The position numbers were made by a program, and so were the translations under genes. This document shows positions 8,397-16,884 of a DNA stretch of 64,000 nt, piece after piece. The DNA lies in the IMG/VR virus record IMGVR_UViG_3300031603_000001, positions 1 through 64,000 of that record; one strand, given 5' to 3'. Below the pieces are notes generated by a model. That model searched no databases and had not been told where the DNA came from. It saw only the letters and a list, made by a program, of their open reading frames with translations. Positions within the stretch are counted from its first letter, which is position 1, and every line of letters begins with the position of its first letter. The stretch comes from a virus.

Positions 8397-8422
8397 TAAG
8401 GAGGGTCTCACGATCCTCCTTA
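8397..8422 (+). other. Hairpin between head protein and major capsid genes
   Basis: TAAGGAGG (8397-8404) pairs with CCTCCTTA (8415-8422): 8 bp around a 10-base loop. There is no T-run after it, so it is not a canonical terminator. The left arm is a perfect Shine-Dalgarno sequence sequestered by its own anti-sequence, but no start codon follows closely. It may protect or process the abundant capsid mRNA. Confidence 0.5.
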
Positions 8423-8470
8423 ATCTCCCCGAGAGACCTCCTGAAAAACATATAACAAGGAGTATACAGA

Positions 8471-9814
8471 ATGGAAATTCTGCATGAATTAGGCCCACAG
8501 GCACAGTACGCTGGTCAACTCGTTTACGATGCCTTAACAAACAACGGAGTCGTTGGTTTAGATAGTAAAGATAAAGACGTTGTACAGTTCGGTTTTAAAG
8601 ATCTGTTCACGTTGGGCAATGCTATCGAGAGTTCAGATGTTGAACTTGATACCAAGGATTTAATGACCTCTACTGACCTTACACGGATGATCGGTACACA
8701 GATCACCAAAATCGTAGAAGAAGCAATCGAACCAGATTTACTAGTTATCCCTAACTTGTTCCAAGAAGTTCAGTACAGCGGCCCCGGCCGTTCTATCGAA
8801 ATCGGCGGAATGGGTGCGTTTCACGCTGGTGAAGTAGCCGAAGGTACAGAGTACCCAGAGCAAGACTTCAACTATGCTGAAGGCGACATGGTAGCTGTTG
8901 GAATCTCCAAGCACGGTCTGAAAGTGACTGTGACTGAAGAGGTTCTGGAAGATAACTTGTTCGACGTCTTTGGACTATGGATGCGTATGGCCGGTCGTGC
9001 CTTAGCGCGTCACAAAGAAATCTCCGCTCTTAAGCTTATCAACGAATTCGGTTATACCGTATTTGATAATGCCGCACCCACAGACTCTCAAAAGGGAGTT
9101 CTGACTGGACGTGGTATTGATGGCGCACAGAACGGAACAATGAGTGTCGATGACATCTTCGACATGTACACATGGATGTACATGCGCGGATTTGTTCCTG
9201 ATACTATGGTTATCAATCCGCTTGCCTGGCGTGTCTTCATGAGTGATCCCGAAGTACGTGAGATCATCCTCAAGGGTGCAACTCTTGCCACCAAGCGTCT
9301 TCCAAACGGTAGTGGTGCCAATCGCGGTACATCCCACAACGGCCTTGGCCTGCGTCAGGGAAACACCGGCTACGGACTGAATGAAAGCAAGTACCTAACC
9401 GGTGCCAATCCTTTCACCACAGCTCTGAACCCAATGGGCACTACCTGGAACATCCAACCTGAGTATCTACCTTCACCTCTGAAGGTTATTGTCTCCCCAT
9501 ACGTCTCATACCGTATGCTAGACAGTGACGATACTCCTGCATCTAAACCTGTGACCAACATCATCATGGCAGATTCAACTCGCTCCGGTATTCTTCTAAC
9601 GAAGGATGGCGTTTCCATTGACAAATGGGACGATCCAGAACGTGATATCCTTGCAATGAAGATGAAGGAAAAATGGGGTATGGCCCTCATGGAACAAGGT
9701 AAGGGTGTTGCGGTTGCACGTAATGTTGTAGTTGACAAGAACTATGTCTTTGACAATGTCAACTCCAAGGCTCTAGCTGTACTGAACAATACCGCTAAGG
9801 TAACTGAAGTATAA
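8471..9814 (+). CDS. Major capsid protein, HK97-like fold
   Basis: 447 residues; AAGGAG lies 9 bases before the ATG. Features of HK97-fold capsids are visible: a helical N-terminal arm, then an E-loop-like region with EVQYSGPGRS and GTEYPEQDFNYAEGD, a spine-helix region with KVTVTEEVLEDN and GRALARHKE, and a C-terminal P-domain/A-domain with beta strands. The protein forms the icosahedral shell. It is preceded by protease, scaffold candidate and head protein genes and followed by a strong terminator. Codon choice is restricted (mostly CGT for Arg, ATC/ATT for Ile) compared with the giant genes downstream, which fits very high expression. The N-terminal 60-80 residues could be removed by the protease; no cleavage site is evident. 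Confidence 0.82.
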   Translation: MEILHELGPQAQYAGQLVYDALTNNGVVGLDSKDKDVVQFGFKDLFTLGNAIESSDVELDTKDLMTSTDLTRMIGTQITKIVEEAIEPDLLVIPNLFQEVQYSGPGRSIEIGGMGAFHAGEVAEGTEYPEQDFNYAEGDMVAVGISKHGLKVTVTEEVLEDNLFDVFGLWMRMAGRALARHKEISALKLINEFGYTVFDNAAPTDSQKGVLTGRGIDGAQNGTMSVDDIFDMYTWMYMRGFVPDTMVINPLAWRVFMSDPEVREIILKGATLATKRLPNGSGANRGTSHNGLGLRQGNTGYGLNESKYLTGANPFTTALNPMGTTWNIQPEYLPSPLKVIVSPYVSYRMLDSDDTPASKPVTNIIMADSTRSGILLTKDGVSIDKWDDPERDILAMKMKEKWGMALMEQGKGVAVARNVVVDKNYVFDNVNSKALAVLNNTAKVTEV

Positions 9815-9834
9815 GAGCCCTTGCTAGTAGTATC

Positions 9835-9868
9835 AAAGGGGAGGCTCTAAATATCCTCCCCTTTTTTT
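9835..9868 (+). terminator. Rho-independent terminator after major capsid gene
   Basis: AAAGGGGAGG (9835-9844) pairs with CCTCCCCTTT (9855-9864): a perfect 10-bp stem with a 10-base loop. Its 3' arm runs into seven Ts (9862-9868). A textbook intrinsic terminator that would set capsid message apart from the downstream neck and tail genes. Confidence 0.93.
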
Positions 9869-9901
9869 AAACACATCAATCACCGAATTGGAGAAGAGAG
9901 T

Positions 9902-10519
9902 ATGGCAAGCACAAAAGAACAAGTCCTATTAGTAGGCGGATCCATATGGAAATCAGGGGATATCTTTCTGTCAGCAATGACTAAGGGTGTACCTAATCAC
10001 GTTCCTTTAGATAGTATATCAGAAGCCGACCGACCTGCAGTTGACAAAGCAGTGGAGGAAGGCGTTCTTACTATTTGTAAGAGCGTACCAATGACAATCG
10101 CACATGCAAAAACACGACTAGCGAAAGAGGGGCAGGACCCTTTAGTTACGACTGAGTTTACTGGGCGTTTAGAATGGAAAGACCAGAAGGATGTAATCGA
10201 CAAAGATCTGAAACGCGCACCTAAGAATCCTAGCCTTGCAACACGGTCAGCTGTTTACAGCGATCGCAAGAGCAAAGCCTTTAAGATTCTCCAGGCAAGC
10301 GCCAAGACTTTGATGAAAACCTTAGTAGGCGAAGTTGGACAGTACAGTGAAGCTGATGATAAAGCCACATTCCTTCGGGAACTTGAGTATATAGAAAGCC
10401 AAGGGTACAACCCGACTGGAGAAGCTCGTACGTCAGTAGCCCATTTAATTGGAACACTACTAGAGCCCTTCAATGCAGGAGGCTTGTCGGTCTCACCTGT
10501 TGTAAGCTTCGCGGAGTAA
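9902..10519 (+). CDS. Putative neck/head-completion protein, unknown family
   Basis: 205 residues; GGAGAAGAG lies just before the ATG. Mostly helical with charged residues and no membrane segment. The N-terminus (QVLLVGGSIWKSGDIFLSA) is beta-like. The C-terminus ends four bases before the next gene. It is the first gene after the capsid terminator and precedes connector-like genes, so a virion or head-completion role is likely. I do not recognise the family. Confidence 0.5.
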   Translation: MASTKEQVLLVGGSIWKSGDIFLSAMTKGVPNHVPLDSISEADRPAVDKAVEEGVLTICKSVPMTIAHAKTRLAKEGQDPLVTTEFTGRLEWKDQKDVIDKDLKRAPKNPSLATRSAVYSDRKSKAFKILQASAKTLMKTLVGEVGQYSEADDKATFLRELEYIESQGYNPTGEARTSVAHLIGTLLEPFNAGGLSVSPVVSFAE

Positions 10520-10523
10520 GTAA

Positions 10524-11747
10524 ATGGCCCTAGTCATTTCCAGTACTACACCTCAGGATGGTAATAATGACCTGAGCGTAAACACGCCGTTGCATGTAAT
10601 CTTTAATCAAGAGATCATAGCAACACAGCTTACGCAAAAACACTTCAACCTGATCAAAGTAGACACGATGATGCCTATAACGGCTGTCGTTTCCTACCAT
10701 GTCGAAGACGGTGAGTACGACTATACCCAAATTGTTATCACACCAGGGACCACAGTCTCAGCCGAGCCGCTGTATAAGAACACAGCTTATCGGTTGTATG
10801 TTAACAAAGGTATAGAGTCCAGTGACGGGGACACACTACAACGCGGTTTCGCCTTAGATTTTGCCACAGGCGGAGCAGTAGTAGCAGCACCAGAAACACC
10901 AGCAGCACCTGAAGATGTATTTGTCGGGAATGAATTACGTATTATGCGTAGCACACCTTCTGATAATGACCTCAATTCAGTGGGTAATCAAGTTACTATT
11001 ATATTTAATCAGGGTGTACCTGACGCTACAATAGTATTAGTTACTGCCAAAGACCCCCTTGGATGGCCCTTAACAGCGCCAGATCCTTGGGCCGCAGCAG
11101 CGGAGACAACCATAAGTGGCAGACTACTTACCTTTAAACCAGCTGACGCTGCAATACTTCTATCACAGAACCGTGTCTACAGTCTAGAGATTATCTACCC
11201 AGATAATGATTTAGTACCAACAATAGAATTTATGACGGTGCTTGCACCTATGTATTCTACTGTTGATGAAGCAAGACTAGAGTACGGACAGGCAAGCCAA
11301 GACCTGTCAGACTTCGAGTTGGTGCTTCACCTTCATCGTATCAGTGTTGAATCGGCACTATCCTGGAATCATGGAGCAGGCAGCGTGCCCGCCGTGACTC
11401 CCTACTATTTGAAAGAGTACGTCAAGTTTCGAACAGTACAGCAACTTATGGTTGATGAGACACGGAACAGCAGATCTACTGGACACAAATCCGTGACACT
11501 TGGAGACATGCGTGTTCAACTAAGAGATTTGGATAAAGACGCTCTAGCGGATGTTAACGGAATGGTAGCAGCTCTTTACGAGAAGATATGGAATGGCAGT
11601 ACAGCGACCATACCTCTCAACGATGGAACACCGGGTTACGCACTCATTGGATTAAAATCTAAATCCGCAGACATTGGGGTTACTAGACCAGGAGTGCACG
11701 AGATAGGCATGGGTAGAACGCTGCCGTCAGACCCAAGGTTAGCCTAA
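10524..11747 (+). CDS. Head-tail adaptor-like protein with two N-terminal Ig-like domains
   Basis: 407 residues. Residues about 1-115 and 135-240 are two similar bacterial Ig-like units (Big_5 type). Each begins with a Ser-Thr/Pro-Asp-x-Asn-Asp-Leu stretch and the pattern V-x-IFNQ (HVIFNQEI near 25, TIIFNQGV near 165), and they are joined by an Ala/Pro linker. The C-terminal 160 residues are helical (STVDEARLEYGQASQDLSDFE; EYVKFRTVQQLMVDETRNS), as in gp6/gp15-type head-tail connectors. Such adaptors bind the portal and join the neck to the head. The Ig units would project from the neck. The fusion is unusual. Its stop overlaps the next ATG (TAATG). Confidence 0.6.
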   Translation: MALVISSTTPQDGNNDLSVNTPLHVIFNQEIIATQLTQKHFNLIKVDTMMPITAVVSYHVEDGEYDYTQIVITPGTTVSAEPLYKNTAYRLYVNKGIESSDGDTLQRGFALDFATGGAVVAAPETPAAPEDVFVGNELRIMRSTPSDNDLNSVGNQVTIIFNQGVPDATIVLVTAKDPLGWPLTAPDPWAAAAETTISGRLLTFKPADAAILLSQNRVYSLEIIYPDNDLVPTIEFMTVLAPMYSTVDEARLEYGQASQDLSDFELVLHLHRISVESALSWNHGAGSVPAVTPYYLKEYVKFRTVQQLMVDETRNSRSTGHKSVTLGDMRVQLRDLDKDALADVNGMVAALYEKIWNGSTATIPLNDGTPGYALIGLKSKSADIGVTRPGVHEIGMGRTLPSDPRLA

Positions 11748-12205
11748 TGCTAGGCCTACGCGTACAACGCGGAAAGTCTACAAACATGGTAAACGACATC
11801 ATGACCCAGTTTGGTGGGCATGTTATTTACCGTCGTTACGATCTTTCTCAACCAGCAAGTCAAGACACTATGACAGGCGAAGGTACAGGACAGCGTGATC
11901 GCTGGCAGTTCACTGACGAAGTAGCAATATCTCGTCAAGACGCTACCGGTATCACTGGTACTAAAGGCCTTGTTATAGATCAGAGTCTCTTCTATTTTCC
12001 AGCATCAGTAAATCCCAAACGTGGAGACGTTGTAATTGCGGTTATACTACCTAACATACCCAGCAACGCTATCACGAAGAACGATGTACTGCACGCCCCT
12101 GAAAGGGAGCGCTATAGAATCATCGAAGTTGATACCAAACGGTTCCACGGAGGAACCCTCGATCACTTCGTATGTATTGTAGAACCAGAATTAGGTAATT
12201 ACTAA
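11747..12205 (+). CDS. Head-completion / stopper-like neck protein
   Basis: 152 residues; the ATG overlaps the previous stop. Beta-rich, with a central KRGDVVIAV strand and a final module RYRIIEVDTKRFHGGT followed by a strand ending in ELGNY. This pattern (small barrel with a long loop, then a paired C-terminal hairpin) resembles stopper or head-closure proteins such as SPP1 gp16. It would close the connector after DNA packaging. Position between adaptor-like and terminator-like genes agrees. The assignment is from fold-like pattern and synteny. Confidence 0.5.
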   Translation: MLGLRVQRGKSTNMVNDIMTQFGGHVIYRRYDLSQPASQDTMTGEGTGQRDRWQFTDEVAISRQDATGITGTKGLVIDQSLFYFPASVNPKRGDVVIAVILPNIPSNAITKNDVLHAPERERYRIIEVDTKRFHGGTLDHFVCIVEPELGNY

Positions 12206-12206
12206 A

Positions 12207-12866
12207 GTGCAACTAACAATTTACACAGAGAACCCGTACTCGCTAGAGCTTGGTCCTATTACCAGCCCAGCGGATGCGCCTAAAATGTGCACAGGACTCC
12301 CAGAGTTCATTGCATTTCTGCGTAGAGCCTTGATCGTCATATCGGATCCTGAAGTACCATTACTTCTAGAACCGAATTTCCCAGAATACTTGGTAAACGA
12401 CGTTCCAGCAAAGCACAATCCAGTAATCACCTGGACAGTAGAGAAGATGTTACCCGTCGCTTTTGGCGGTAAACCAAATGAGAATGCTAACTCTGGCCAT
12501 CGAGAGACGGCCCCTAGACTTCGTGAAGAAGTAGAGGATGACGAAGGAGTGTTGTATAACATCATGTCGCAGGGCATGCATGCTTACATACGCTTTGACA
12601 TCTGGACGGCGCAAGCAGCAGACGCTGAGCGTCTATGCGAATGGTTTCGTAGGTTTTTCATGGCATACATCGGCCCGTCAGCGGGAGCTAGTATGCTACG
12701 CATGTACGAACGGAAAACAGACAAAGAAGTCTCAAAGATAAACAATAAGCTTCACGTGCGGTCACTCGTTTATATCGCACAGTTCGAAGAAGTAACTGCC
12801 GTTCGCACTGATAGGATACAATCCATCACCGCAAGCATTGAGCAGTCTCCATCCACGAGTAATTAG
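12207..12866 (+). CDS. Tail terminator / tail-completion-like protein
   Basis: 219 residues with GTG start one base after the preceding stop. Contains an alpha-beta layout: EFIAFLRRAL helix, VITWTVEKMLP, a disordered charged loop (about residues 90-115), then HAYIRFDIWTAQAADAERLCEWFRRFFMAYI and VRSLVYIAQFEEVT. A helix-strand-helix-strand order with a long mid loop is typical of tail terminator proteins (lambda gpU type) that cap the tube at the neck. It lies directly before the sheath gene, the usual place in contractile-tail clusters. Moderate confidence, with no diagnostic motif. Confidence 0.5.
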   Translation: MQLTIYTENPYSLELGPITSPADAPKMCTGLPEFIAFLRRALIVISDPEVPLLLEPNFPEYLVNDVPAKHNPVITWTVEKMLPVAFGGKPNENANSGHRETAPRLREEVEDDEGVLYNIMSQGMHAYIRFDIWTAQAADAERLCEWFRRFFMAYIGPSAGASMLRMYERKTDKEVSKINNKLHVRSLVYIAQFEEVTAVRTDRIQSITASIEQSPSTSN

Positions 12867-12877
12867 GAGTGTTTGAA

Positions 12878-15610
12878 ATGACTACACCCCGAATGAATTT
12901 CCCTCTCAACGACGGTAGTTTACCTCGTACGAGTGCCGCACCAGAATCAAATCGCCGGGTTATTCTGTTCGGAACTTCTGAATTAGGACCAATGCACACA
13001 GCCGTATCTGTATTCGACGGTAAAGCTGCACGTTCTATCTTTGGGAGCTCCGCAAAAGGCACACTCGTTCGTGCAATTGATGAAGCAATCGGATCACAGA
13101 GTGCATCACCTAAGCAAGCAAACATCGTTGCTGTACGTCTCGGGAAAGAGCTGGCTGCTAAAGCTAGCAAACAATACACCGAGTCTGGTGGCAGTTCTAT
13201 TGCAATGACCTTGTATGGAACTACTGAAAGTACCAAATTCAATGAAGTTCTAACTAGCATTGATCCCAATGAGTTTAAGATTTACAACCCAATTCAATCG
13301 AAGTGGGCTGTCTTTGCCATTGATTTTTCTGCTACACCAAACCAAGCCTTATACAATGACGTACTAGAACTTACGGATGCGATTAACCTCGACTCTGTAT
13401 CTAGCGAAGTTGTACTAGCCGTGCCAACTTACAAGAACGCACGCTTTGAACTAGATCTTGCAGCAGCAGAATTCAGCGCAGCTGGTAAGATTGATCTTGG
13501 AGACTCCGGTCTTACAGAGATCACAGGTAGCCTCGTTGATGACAATGCAACAGTCGTCACAGCTTCAGGTCTTGTCGGCGCAAGTTACCTACAGCCAGCA
13601 GACGATAGCCTGAAACGTGTACAAGCTATCAATAAAGCCTATGCTATCACAGCATCAGACTTCGTTGAAATTCCAGCGAATACACTACAGTATAACATCC
13701 CAACAGGGATCGTACACAAGACCGCTAACACCGGTTACGATACTCTATTGAATGTCTCAGAAGTTAAGTCAGTTGATGTAGACTTAGCGGAGTGGGCTAA
13801 GATTCCTAACGCAGGCGGTACTCCGACTGTAAAGGGCTCTGCCTTCGAGATGATTGATGCGGAGGCGTTTACCATCACTGCTGCTACTAATGCTACTGAT
13901 AGTATTACAGCTACAATCACTTCTCCCTTTGGGTTAGGTGTGATTGGAGACGGATTCCTAAAAGCTGCCACTACTGACACGTACGCGTATGCTTTAGAGA
14001 TTGCAATGGGATACACAGCAGACGAGATGGTTGCGGCGGAATTACTTCCTGCAGCTGCTAACCTGGATGCCTTCGGAATCACAGAGAACCTCGTAATCAC
14101 AGTGTCTTACGCAGGCACAGACTATTTCTTCCACTCAGCTGATGCAGGAGCAATCCTCTTCACAGTATGGGATAATACCACTAAGCTAGCTACCGTCGAA
14201 CTTGATGGTTCAAAAGCTAAGAATGGTCTTGGAATAGTAAATGCACTAGTTATTGCTGATGCTCCCGCAGAAGTAGCAATAGTAGCAGGAGCCACTGCCG
14301 TAGGTACCGGCATCACAGCTACTGGTCTGATGGACGAAGTCGCTTCAGGCAACACTCTTGGGTCTGCTTCAACAAACTATCGCTTCTTCGGAAACACGGT
14401 CAAGTTTGGCGCAGCATCCTCACGTCGCCGCTTTGTACGTCACCTGGCAAAAATCGATTACTCCCTTGAAGATGCAGTCTTCTCTCAAGATGAACGTTAC
14501 ATCCAGCTTAATGGACCAGCTCCAGGGATGAACGATGGCGCAATGAGCGGAAACATCATCGTCGGGTTTGATGTCGACTACATCCCAGCTAACCCAGCAA
14601 CTGCCTTAGCGCAGTCTCTGTTAACTGGCGGTGCAAGTGGATATGGAGTCGTAGATAACCCAACTATCTTCAAACGTGAAGTTCTCCAAGGGCTATACGC
14701 AGTAGAGAACCTGGAATACTCAGCAATCAGTATCCCTAAGTTCTATATTGACGCTCCTGAAACTACATACGATCCTAGCACTGGTGCGCAAGTTATCCAG
14801 AATGCCGGCTATGCCGACATCCTGTCTGATTACTTCAACGACCAGTACGGCGGACACGCACTTGCTTTCTTAGAACCAATGCCTCTAGTAGGTACAGGCC
14901 CTAACAAAGCTGTAACACGTGCCGATGTCTCAGCTCGTTTCGAGAAGATGGCCGTTGTTAACGCACTGGATCCCCTACGTGCAGCTAACAAACTAGCCGC
15001 GATCTCTGACCTTCACTTATTCCTAGTGGATATGGAAGCTCAGTTCACAAGTGACAGCGTTGCTTACAATTCCGGGACAGGTGCAGCAATGGCAGGCCTA
15101 GCGTCTACTATGAACTCCGATTCCGCATTGTACACAATGAAGTTACCTAACGTTAGCAAACTCGTCTGGCGCTACACAGAGCGTAACGCGGCTGGTGAAA
15201 GCCAAGTTGACTTGCTCAGCACAGCACGTGTTAACGTTGGTATCGTAGAAGCTCGAGGCATCCGTTTATCAGATGCTATCACTCTCGCGGGTGAAGAGTC
15301 AGACTACACTCTCCTATCTACATTCTGGATGGTAGAAAAGATGCTTGGCATTGCAGAGGTTGTTGGAAAAGACTACATGGGTAAATCCCCAAGTCTACTT
15401 CGCATCCAGTCACTATACCAGGCTCTCCGTAGTGCATATGATGAAATGAAACCAGATGAGCTTACTGCTTACGATCTACAGATTAACGTTGACTCCAATG
15501 CGAAAGCAATGAAGGAAATCGATCTGCAGCTCCAACCAGTACCTGCTGGTGAAGTCCGTGGCTTCACAATGACCACAACGCTTCGTAACTCAGAAGCTGA
15601 CATAGTCTAA
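12878..15610 (+). CDS. Contractile tail sheath protein (large form)
   Basis: Start chosen at ATG 12878 with AGGAG at 12865-12869; an in-frame GTG at 12869 overlaps that site. 910 residues, longer than common sheath proteins (400-700). The N-terminus (RRVILFGTSELGPMHTAVSVF) has the usual sheath opening strand, followed by a variable insertion of about 350-400 residues with Ala/Thr-rich beta sequence. The conserved C-terminal region includes ILSDYFND, ARGIRLSDAITL, YTLLSTFWMVEKMLG and a final FTMTTTLRNSEADIV strand that would link neighbouring subunits. The sheath contracts to drive the tube through the envelope. Tube proteins follow. The large insertion would decorate the outer sheath surface. 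Confidence 0.85.
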   Translation: MTTPRMNFPLNDGSLPRTSAAPESNRRVILFGTSELGPMHTAVSVFDGKAARSIFGSSAKGTLVRAIDEAIGSQSASPKQANIVAVRLGKELAAKASKQYTESGGSSIAMTLYGTTESTKFNEVLTSIDPNEFKIYNPIQSKWAVFAIDFSATPNQALYNDVLELTDAINLDSVSSEVVLAVPTYKNARFELDLAAAEFSAAGKIDLGDSGLTEITGSLVDDNATVVTASGLVGASYLQPADDSLKRVQAINKAYAITASDFVEIPANTLQYNIPTGIVHKTANTGYDTLLNVSEVKSVDVDLAEWAKIPNAGGTPTVKGSAFEMIDAEAFTITAATNATDSITATITSPFGLGVIGDGFLKAATTDTYAYALEIAMGYTADEMVAAELLPAAANLDAFGITENLVITVSYAGTDYFFHSADAGAILFTVWDNTTKLATVELDGSKAKNGLGIVNALVIADAPAEVAIVAGATAVGTGITATGLMDEVASGNTLGSASTNYRFFGNTVKFGAASSRRRFVRHLAKIDYSLEDAVFSQDERYIQLNGPAPGMNDGAMSGNIIVGFDVDYIPANPATALAQSLLTGGASGYGVVDNPTIFKREVLQGLYAVENLEYSAISIPKFYIDAPETTYDPSTGAQVIQNAGYADILSDYFNDQYGGHALAFLEPMPLVGTGPNKAVTRADVSARFEKMAVVNALDPLRAANKLAAISDLHLFLVDMEAQFTSDSVAYNSGTGAAMAGLASTMNSDSALYTMKLPNVSKLVWRYTERNAAGESQVDLLSTARVNVGIVEARGIRLSDAITLAGEESDYTLLSTFWMVEKMLGIAEVVGKDYMGKSPSLLRIQSLYQALRSAYDEMKPDELTAYDLQINVDSNAKAMKEIDLQLQPVPAGEVRGFTMTTTLRNSEADIV

Positions 15611-15612
15611 GA

Positions 15613-15622
15613 CAGACATAAC
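15613..15622 (+). promoter_or_regulatory. Intergenic motif CAGACATAAC, copy 3
   Basis: Third copy of the GACATAAC core, just after the sheath stop. It is followed 32 bp downstream (core start to start) by CCCGCCTCTGAGCGTT at 15647-15662, giving the same two-part arrangement as at 5209-5260. Confidence 0.35.
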
Positions 15623-15646
15623 ATCTTATGACTGTTATTAGACACC

Positions 15647-15662
15647 CCCGCCTCTGAGCGTT
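15647..15662 (+). promoter_or_regulatory. Intergenic motif CCCGCCT-Y-TGAGCGTT, copy 2
   Basis: Matches 5245-5260 at 15 of 16 positions. It lies in the 112-bp gap between sheath and first tube gene, ahead of a GC-rich hairpin. Its upstream CCCCG can also pair with CGGGG at 15674-15678. Confidence 0.3.
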
Positions 15663-15674
15663 CCATTTGGTGAC

Positions 15675-15696
15675 GGGGCTCTTACACAAGGGCCCC
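15675..15696 (+). other. GC-rich hairpin between sheath and tube genes
   Basis: GGGGCTCT (15675-15682) pairs with AGGGCCCC (15689-15696), seven Watson-Crick pairs plus one G-U, around a 6-base loop. No T-run follows. The left arm could alternatively pair with CCCCG at 15646-15650, so two exclusive folds are possible, as in attenuators or RNA stability elements. Confidence 0.4.
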
Positions 15697-15722
15697 CTTA
15701 CCCAAGATAGGAAGTACCAAAA

Positions 15723-16289
15723 ATGCCTAGTTTTGACATTACTCAATCCACTACTGAGGCTATTCAGACCTTCTCAACTTTCTCTGGCTCTGACATCAAA
15801 GCATCTTTCAATAGCATCGAGATCGGAAACCTACAGGGACTATCTGTTTCTGTTAACCGTGAAACACGGCCGGTCTTCGTAATGGGAAATGAAAATGCTG
15901 TCAGCTTCTCACGAGGAAAACGCGGTATCGCAGGATCAATTATCCTCTCTACCTTCGATAAGCATGCCTTAGCTGATGTGCTTAAAGAATCCAGCGTGTA
16001 CAAGAAGGACCAAAATGGTCTGGTTAATGACGCTGATCGCGTTCGTATCTTAGATGACGGAGCCGAGCTAAACGCTTACACAGCTAACGGTCCCGCAATC
16101 TATGCGGATGAACTTCCTCCATTCGATATCTACCTAGTTGCTCGTAACTCATATGGCAAAGCTGCCACTATGGTTATTCGCGGCGTAATCCTCATTAGCG
16201 AGGGCACAGGTGTGTCAGTGGATGATGCAACACAAGAATCACAGCTTACATTTGTTGCCCAACACGTAGAGTGGTGGAAAGCTCTTTAA
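15723..16289 (+). CDS. Tail tube protein, paralogue 1
   Basis: 188 residues; AGGAAG lies ten bases before the ATG. Beta-rich tube fold: strand GLSVSVNRETRPVFVMG, a loop leading to RGIAGSIILS, then ADELPPFDIYLVARNS and a final strand pair ending in VAQHVEWW. It shares ordered motifs with the next gene (R-x-x-x-PV ... G ... S; DELPPF; GV-x-VDD). Tube proteins form the inner rigid tube through which DNA passes. Its position immediately after the sheath and the good ribosome site favour this one or the next as the main tube subunit. Confidence 0.72.
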   Translation: MPSFDITQSTTEAIQTFSTFSGSDIKASFNSIEIGNLQGLSVSVNRETRPVFVMGNENAVSFSRGKRGIAGSIILSTFDKHALADVLKESSVYKKDQNGLVNDADRVRILDDGAELNAYTANGPAIYADELPPFDIYLVARNSYGKAATMVIRGVILISEGTGVSVDDATQESQLTFVAQHVEWWKAL

Positions 16290-16303
16290 ACTAGAGGTTA
16301 ATT

Positions 16304-16876
16304 ATGGCTGCTTTTAGCTACGATGCAAACGATCGTGAAATGATGGCATACTCAGGTGTGCAGGTTCATACCATGTTCGTTTTCCCATCGCAGATAGGCG
16401 CAAACCAATACTCTGGTTCAACTAGCGCAGACGATGAAGCTGCCGACTATAGATTACCGAATCTCTCTACTCTCTCAATAAGCACGCATAGGGAAAAACT
16501 CCCCGTGCGTGCACTCGGTAAATCTGGTCCGCGTGGATACACTTATGGTCCACGTACAACTGCAGGGAGTATGGTGTTTATTAATCCTTCTACTGAAGGT
16601 ATTCTTGAAGCACTCCAAAGAAACCTCGCCAACAACAGTGTGTACAACAAGGCTACAAAGCTGGATGAACTTCCACCTTTCAATGTAGTCGGTATGGTAA
16701 TCCAGGAAACCGGAGCCCGGCCACTAGTATTCGAACTCTACGGAGTTACGTTTGTCGACAATGGCACCACACTGGGTGTTGATGAAGGTTATACAGAAAC
16801 GGTAGTACAATACCTAGCACTAGATCTATCTGAGATTAGATCCGTGGATGCACGCCAACCTGTATCTAATCACTGA
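16304..16876 (+). CDS. Tail tube-like protein, paralogue 2
   Basis: 190 residues, 14 bp after paralogue 1. Aligns with it in order: STHREKLPVRALG against NRETRPVFVMG, TTAGSMVFIN against GIAGSIILS, LDELPPFNVVGMV against ADELPPFDIYLVA, and TTLGVDEGYTE against GVSVDDATQE. The N-terminus has an extra acidic loop (SGSTSADDEAADY). It may form part of the tube, its distal cap or a tube-baseplate adaptor. Paralogy is plain from the motifs; which copy is the major tube protein is not. Confidence 0.65.
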   Translation: MAAFSYDANDREMMAYSGVQVHTMFVFPSQIGANQYSGSTSADDEAADYRLPNLSTLSISTHREKLPVRALGKSGPRGYTYGPRTTAGSMVFINPSTEGILEALQRNLANNSVYNKATKLDELPPFNVVGMVIQETGARPLVFELYGVTFVDNGTTLGVDEGYTETVVQYLALDLSEIRSVDARQPVSNH

Positions 16877-16884
16877 GGCGCATA

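Noticed and set aside
12826-13269. 147-residue minus-strand ORF opposite the sheath start
   Set aside because: Antisense to the conserved sheath N-terminus; no supporting signals.
15628-15657. Nine-codon ORF starting at ATG 15628 in the sheath-tube gap
   Set aside because: Too short, no ribosome site; the stretch is better explained by shared intergenic motifs and hairpins.
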